Assembly (NCBI GenBank): GCA_020724105.1
Contig: DYHP01000039.1
Coordinates: forward strand, 1 to 7,385
DNA length: 7,385 nt
From: Candidatus Methylomirabilis sp.
Lineage (GTDB): Bacteria; Patescibacteriota; Patescibacteriia; DYHP01
Reading direction: 5' to 3'
Numbering within the stretch: position 1 is the stretch's first letter; each line of letters starts with the position of its first letter. The translations under genes were made by a program, and so were the position numbers. The notes beneath the pieces are model-generated. The model was not told the origin of the DNA. It did no database searches and was given only the letters and a program-made list of their open reading frames with translations. Shown here one piece after another: positions 5,787 to 7,385 of the stretch.

Positions 5787-6623
5787 TTAATGAATCGTCA
5801 ACACCCCCTTCGCTTCTTCAATCAAGGGAAGCAGTTCTTTTTCCGAAAATTTTGTCCGTGATTTTAACTCGTCAAGCGGCAAATTGACCAAATCCTGCAG
5901 CAACAAAATTCTTGCGGCAGCGAATTTCGGAATAAATTCAGAGCCGAGTTTGAAAAGCACGGTTACGGGGTAAAGCCCTTTGGCGTCAATCCAAGCGGGC
6001 AAAGGTCTATCGGGCGGATAATTCCACGAAAGCAAGGCGATGTTTTTGCACTGGGCGTAATGCGTCGAGTCAAACGAAAAACGGCTGTTGGTGACAATCC
6101 ACAAACCGTCAAAATGAGGGCAGGTTTTTATCGCCGAGCCGTCGACCAAATCCAAAAATCTCCCCCAGGTCGCCAAAACGTCTTTGGCGGTGATGAATAT
6201 CTCAACCGACTGACGCCATTTGCATTCAAGCATCATTTTTCTGTTGTCTTTTTCCGCGATAACATCGACCTCGTGCTGGATACACGCGCCTTTGAGTATT
6301 TCGGGAAGTTCGGTTTTATAACCGTACGCCTTAAGCATTTCGGCGATGTAAAATTCAAAATTAAAACCCGCGGGGCCGAGGCGGAACAGCGCTTCGCGCA
6401 AATTGTAGCGTGAAGCGAGGCCAGGGCTTTCTTTTTTGAGCATTTCAAAAACCAAGCCGTAAATTTCTTTGGTCGTCATGCCGTCGCGCGCCTGCATCGC
6501 GACTTCTTCGGCGATTCTTTCCGCCGCTTCAGACGTCGTGCCGACCCTGAGGCAAGTCGCCTGAATCTTATCTTTTCTAAACTCCTCCTTCTCGCCGGCG
6601 GATTTGATGATAAAAATTGGCAT
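5787..6623 (-). CDS. ATP-cone domain fused to a PD-(D/E)XK (Mrr/RecB-like) nuclease, 278 aa
   Basis: This is probably a DNA endonuclease whose activity or assembly responds to a bound nucleotide. Residues 1-85 match the ATP-cone domain of ribonucleotide reductases and NrdR: FIIKSAGEKEEFRKDKI near the start, MTTKEIYGLVFEML (49-62), then SRYNLREALFRLGP (71-84). Residues ~86-180 form the nuclease core: helix GFNFEFYIAEMLKAYGY (86-102), then HEVDVIAE with Asp120 and LECKW with Glu133 and Lys135, the D-ExK signature. The C-terminus (243-274) is a helical segment resembling a small DNA-binding motif. I start at 6623 because MPIFIIKSAG is where ATP cones begin. The frame is open to 6731, but that stretch is AT-rich, contains a TATAAT and reads as a Phe/Tyr/Ile run. 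No methylase is adjacent, so classical restriction-modification is not indicated. The domain calls are firm and the biological role is not. Confidence 0.85.
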   Translation of the reverse strand: MPIFIIKSAGEKEEFRKDKIQATCLRVGTTSEAAERIAEEVAMQARDGMTTKEIYGLVFEMLKKESPGLASRYNLREALFRLGPAGFNFEFYIAEMLKAYGYKTELPEILKGACIQHEVDVIAEKDNRKMMLECKWRQSVEIFITAKDVLATWGRFLDLVDGSAIKTCPHFDGLWIVTNSRFSFDSTHYAQCKNIALLSWNYPPDRPLPAWIDAKGLYPVTVLFKLGSEFIPKFAAARILLLQDLVNLPLDELKSRTKFSEKELLPLIEEAKGVLTIH

Positions 6624-6650
6624 AGTTGAAAACCAAATTAGAAATATCGC

Positions 6651-6656
6651 ATTATA
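6651..6656 (-). promoter_or_regulatory. Putative -10 hexamer for the nuclease gene
   Basis: On the minus strand TATAAT stands 27 bp upstream of the chosen ATG (6623), which would give a leader of about 20 nt. No clear -35 hexamer is visible in the AT-rich stretch upstream. Its position between the ATG and the palindromes at 6746-6835 fits a promoter with distal operator sites, and it also argues that the frame upstream of 6623 is not coding. Confidence 0.35.
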
Positions 6657-6745
6657 AATATAATAATAAATAAAAAAGAAAAAAGCAAACGGCATCAAAA
6701 CAATAACAAAATTAGGGCTTAACTTCACCAAATCTCCAAATTTTG

Positions 6746-6777
6746 TATAGTTTGATAATTCAAATTATCAAACTATA
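6746..6777. promoter_or_regulatory. Perfect 15-bp palindrome upstream of the nuclease gene
   Basis: TATAGTTTGATAATT (6746-6760) is followed after CA by its exact inverse AATTATCAAACTATA (6763-6777). Thirty matched bases of low GC with no T-tract point to a dimeric DNA-binding protein site or a dispersed palindrome rather than a terminator. It lies about 90 bp upstream of the putative -10 of the nuclease gene. Confidence 0.6.
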
Positions 6778-6781
6778 TGAT

Positions 6782-6838
6782 TTGTTATCGTAATTATCGT
6801 AGTTTAACCATGATATCGTGGTTAAACTACGATAACAA
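6782..6838. promoter_or_regulatory. Second palindrome (17-bp arms) with a 9-bp tandem duplication in one arm
   Basis: TTATCGTAGTTTAACCA (6794-6810) is the exact inverse of TGGTTAAACTACGATAA (6819-6835), centred on GATATC with one T/G mismatch. The left arm is preceded by a tandem copy of its end: TTATCGTAA (6785-6793) then TTATCGTAG (6794-6802). TTGTTATCGTA (6782-6792) also matches the inverse of TACGATAACAA (6828-6838), so the right arm can pair with either copy. Confidence 0.6.
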
Positions 6839-6841
6839 GAG

Positions 6842-6874
6842 GCCCCGTCTAACTACTTCGTGACTATGCGGGGC
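6842..6874. repeat. Hairpin with conserved CTACTTCGTGA apex, copy 1
   Basis: GCCCCG (6842-6847) pairs with CGGGGC (6869-6874), and the apex CTAC-TTC-GTGA closes the inner part with a few mismatches. It is related in sequence and fold to 7221-7251. Confidence 0.55.
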
Positions 6875-7020
6875 ATACCCCACCTCGCCGCGCCACGAAG
6901 CGGCAATAATATTTTCACATTCCTGTGCCCCATTGCCTCCGACCTAAAGTCGGAGTGCTACGGGGTTAAGAATATGAGAACGGAAAAATATCTTAAATAA
7001 AATTTTGGCCCGAATTTAAG

Positions 7021-7106
7021 AAGAAGCATTACAGCGCGGTCGTCTTATAATGTTTGGGGGTGATAAATTTCAAAGAAGCATTACAGCGCGACCGCGCTTT
7101 AATGCT
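7021..7106. repeat. Duplicated GC-rich hairpin unit
   Basis: AAGAAGCATTACAGCGCG occurs identically at 7021-7038 and 7073-7090, 52 bp apart. Each copy opens a hairpin. In copy 2, AGCATTA/TAATGCT plus AGCGCG/CGCGCT (7077-7106) gives a near-perfect 13-bp stem. In copy 1, AGCATTA pairs with TAATGTT (7025-7054) around a weaker GC-rich interior. The interior of copy 1 (AGCGCGGTCG, 7033-7042) is exactly complementary to CGACCGCGCT in copy 2 (7089-7098). Confidence 0.6.
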
Positions 7107-7140
7107 CCCCAATCAAAACAACAAATACCAACAACAGGAC

Positions 7141-7168
7141 ATTCTCACGTTCTGGAGAATGTGAGAAT
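7141..7168. repeat. 12-bp stem-loop with TGGA loop
   Basis: ATTCTCACGTTC (7141-7152) pairs with GAATGTGAGAAT (7157-7168) with 11 Watson-Crick pairs and one G-T pair. An alternative 8-bp stem (7139-7146 with 7155-7162) is mutually exclusive with it. The plus strand continues AT-rich but without an immediate T-run, so I do not call it a terminator. Confidence 0.5.
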
Positions 7169-7184
7169 ATAAAAATTTATTTTT

Positions 7185-7287
7185 AAAACAAAAAATAGCG
7201 AGGTGTACCCGGTAGTGAAACCCAGTATAGCTACTTCGTGATTATACTGGGTGAAACTTGTTTCTACTATCCGGACCCCGCCTCGCT
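7185..7287 (-). terminator. Compound hairpin terminator for the gene at the right edge
   Basis: The outer arms are AGCGAGG (7197-7203) with CCTCGCT (7281-7287). The middle arms CCGG, TAGT and GAAAC (7209-7221) pair with GTTTC, ACTA and CCGG (7260-7274) with single-base bulges. Inside sits a 14-pair hairpin with a TTC loop (7221-7251). On the minus strand the structure is followed by TTTTTTGTTTT (7195 down to 7185), the same tail as the terminator at 250-286. It ends 33 bp past the stop codon of the upstream partial gene. Confidence 0.6.
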
Positions 7288-7319
7288 GCTTGAAAATAAT
7301 TTCAACCCCGTCCTATTGA

Positions 7320-7385
7320 TTATTTTTTGATTTGTAAATAAATCTGAACTCCAACCGCAACCAACATCGCGATGGCTAAAATAAT
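7320..7385 (-). CDS. C-terminal tail of a membrane-anchored protein (partial, runs off the window)
   Basis: Only the last 21 codons and the TAA stop (7322-7320) are in the window. The residues IILAIAMLVAVGVQIYLQIK plus a final K form a hydrophobic helix closed by two lysines. This looks like a C-terminal transmembrane segment, or most of a very small membrane protein. The reading is open to the window edge. Too little is present to name a family. The hairpin terminator at 7185-7287 lies immediately downstream, which supports a real gene end here. Confidence 0.5.
   Translation of the reverse strand: MILAIAMLVAVGVQIYLQIKK

Larger units (their letters stand above)
6624..7319. other. Non-coding, palindrome-dense region of about 700 bp
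   Basis: I find no credible gene on either strand. From left to right the region holds the probable nuclease promoter, two large palindromes (6746-6777, 6794-6835) and a hairpin with a CTACTTCGTGA apex (6842-6874). It then has GCCGC/GCGGC (6887-6904), CTCCGAC/GTCGGAG inside a CCCC/GGGG frame (6928-6965) and a duplicated GC-rich hairpin (7021-7106). Last are a 12-bp stem (7141-7168) and the compound terminator hairpin (7185-7287). Confidence 0.7.

Noticed and set aside
6624..6731. 36-residue hydrophobic extension of the nuclease (Phe/Tyr/Ile-rich), which would act as a membrane anchor
   Set aside because: The codons are just AT-rich spacer with a TATAAT inside, and ATP-cone domains begin at the Met at 6623. 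I cannot wholly exclude an anchored form.
6782..6838. Replication origin with DnaA boxes
   Set aside because: TTATCGTA differs from the DnaA box TTATCCACA in its second half, and there is no dnaA/dnaN context.
7021..7106. CRISPR-like repeat pair (18-bp repeat, 52-bp period)
   Set aside because: There are only two copies, each is the arm of a hairpin, and no cas gene is near.
7197..7287. tRNA or tmRNA-like fold
   Set aside because: The length is near that of a long tRNA and the ends pair, but there is no T-loop GTTCGA, no anticodon arm and no CCA-type end. The T-tract marks it as a terminator.

Overview
The window looks like a piece of a Candidatus Parcubacteria/Patescibacteria (CPR) chromosome. 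This is an inference from style, not from a search. The GC content is moderate (roughly low 40s percent), the standard code is used with TGA as stop, several genes lack a Shine-Dalgarno sequence, and the spacers are full of small palindromes and CCAAT-type low-complexity repeats. SecD also carries parvulin domains. I see no rRNA, tRNA, CRISPR array, integrase or transposase.

Every gene I can support is on the minus strand, so transcription runs right to left. At the right edge is the C-terminal tail of a membrane-anchored protein (7320-7385), followed by a large compound hairpin with a T-tract that should terminate it (7185-7287). A palindrome-dense non-coding stretch follows (about 6624-7319). 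Next come a fusion of an ATP-cone domain with a PD-(D/E)XK nuclease (5787-6623), ribosomal protein L33 (rpmG, 5514-5669), secD (3295-5355) and secF (2269-3177). After these come a histidine-triad (HIT) protein (1820-2227), an RmlC-like cupin sugar epimerase (1218-1691), a HAD-family phosphatase (458-1177) and possibly a 27-residue ORF coupled to it (378-461). The run closes with a clear intrinsic terminator (250-286), then about 250 bp of repeats.

Functionally the core is protein export: SecD and SecF form the membrane complex that uses ion flow to pull secreted proteins out after SecA/SecYEG. The outstanding feature is that the SecD ectodomain is enlarged to hold two parvulin-type prolyl-isomerase modules in tandem, one complete and one degenerate. 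They sit where other SecDs have the small movable P1 head. This would place folding assistance directly at the exit of the translocon. The HIT, cupin and HAD genes downstream are small-molecule enzymes (nucleotide hydrolysis, nucleotide-sugar epimerisation, phosphate removal) with no obvious link to export.

The second theme is structured non-coding DNA. There are near-perfect palindromes next to likely promoters, two related hairpins with compensatory changes, duplicated GC-rich hairpins that can pair with each other, a possible pseudoknot in the rpmG-secD spacer and a 9-bp tandem repeat filling the secF-HIT gap. Most of these are probably dispersed repeats of the genome. The ones beside the nuclease and rpmG promoters could be operators.
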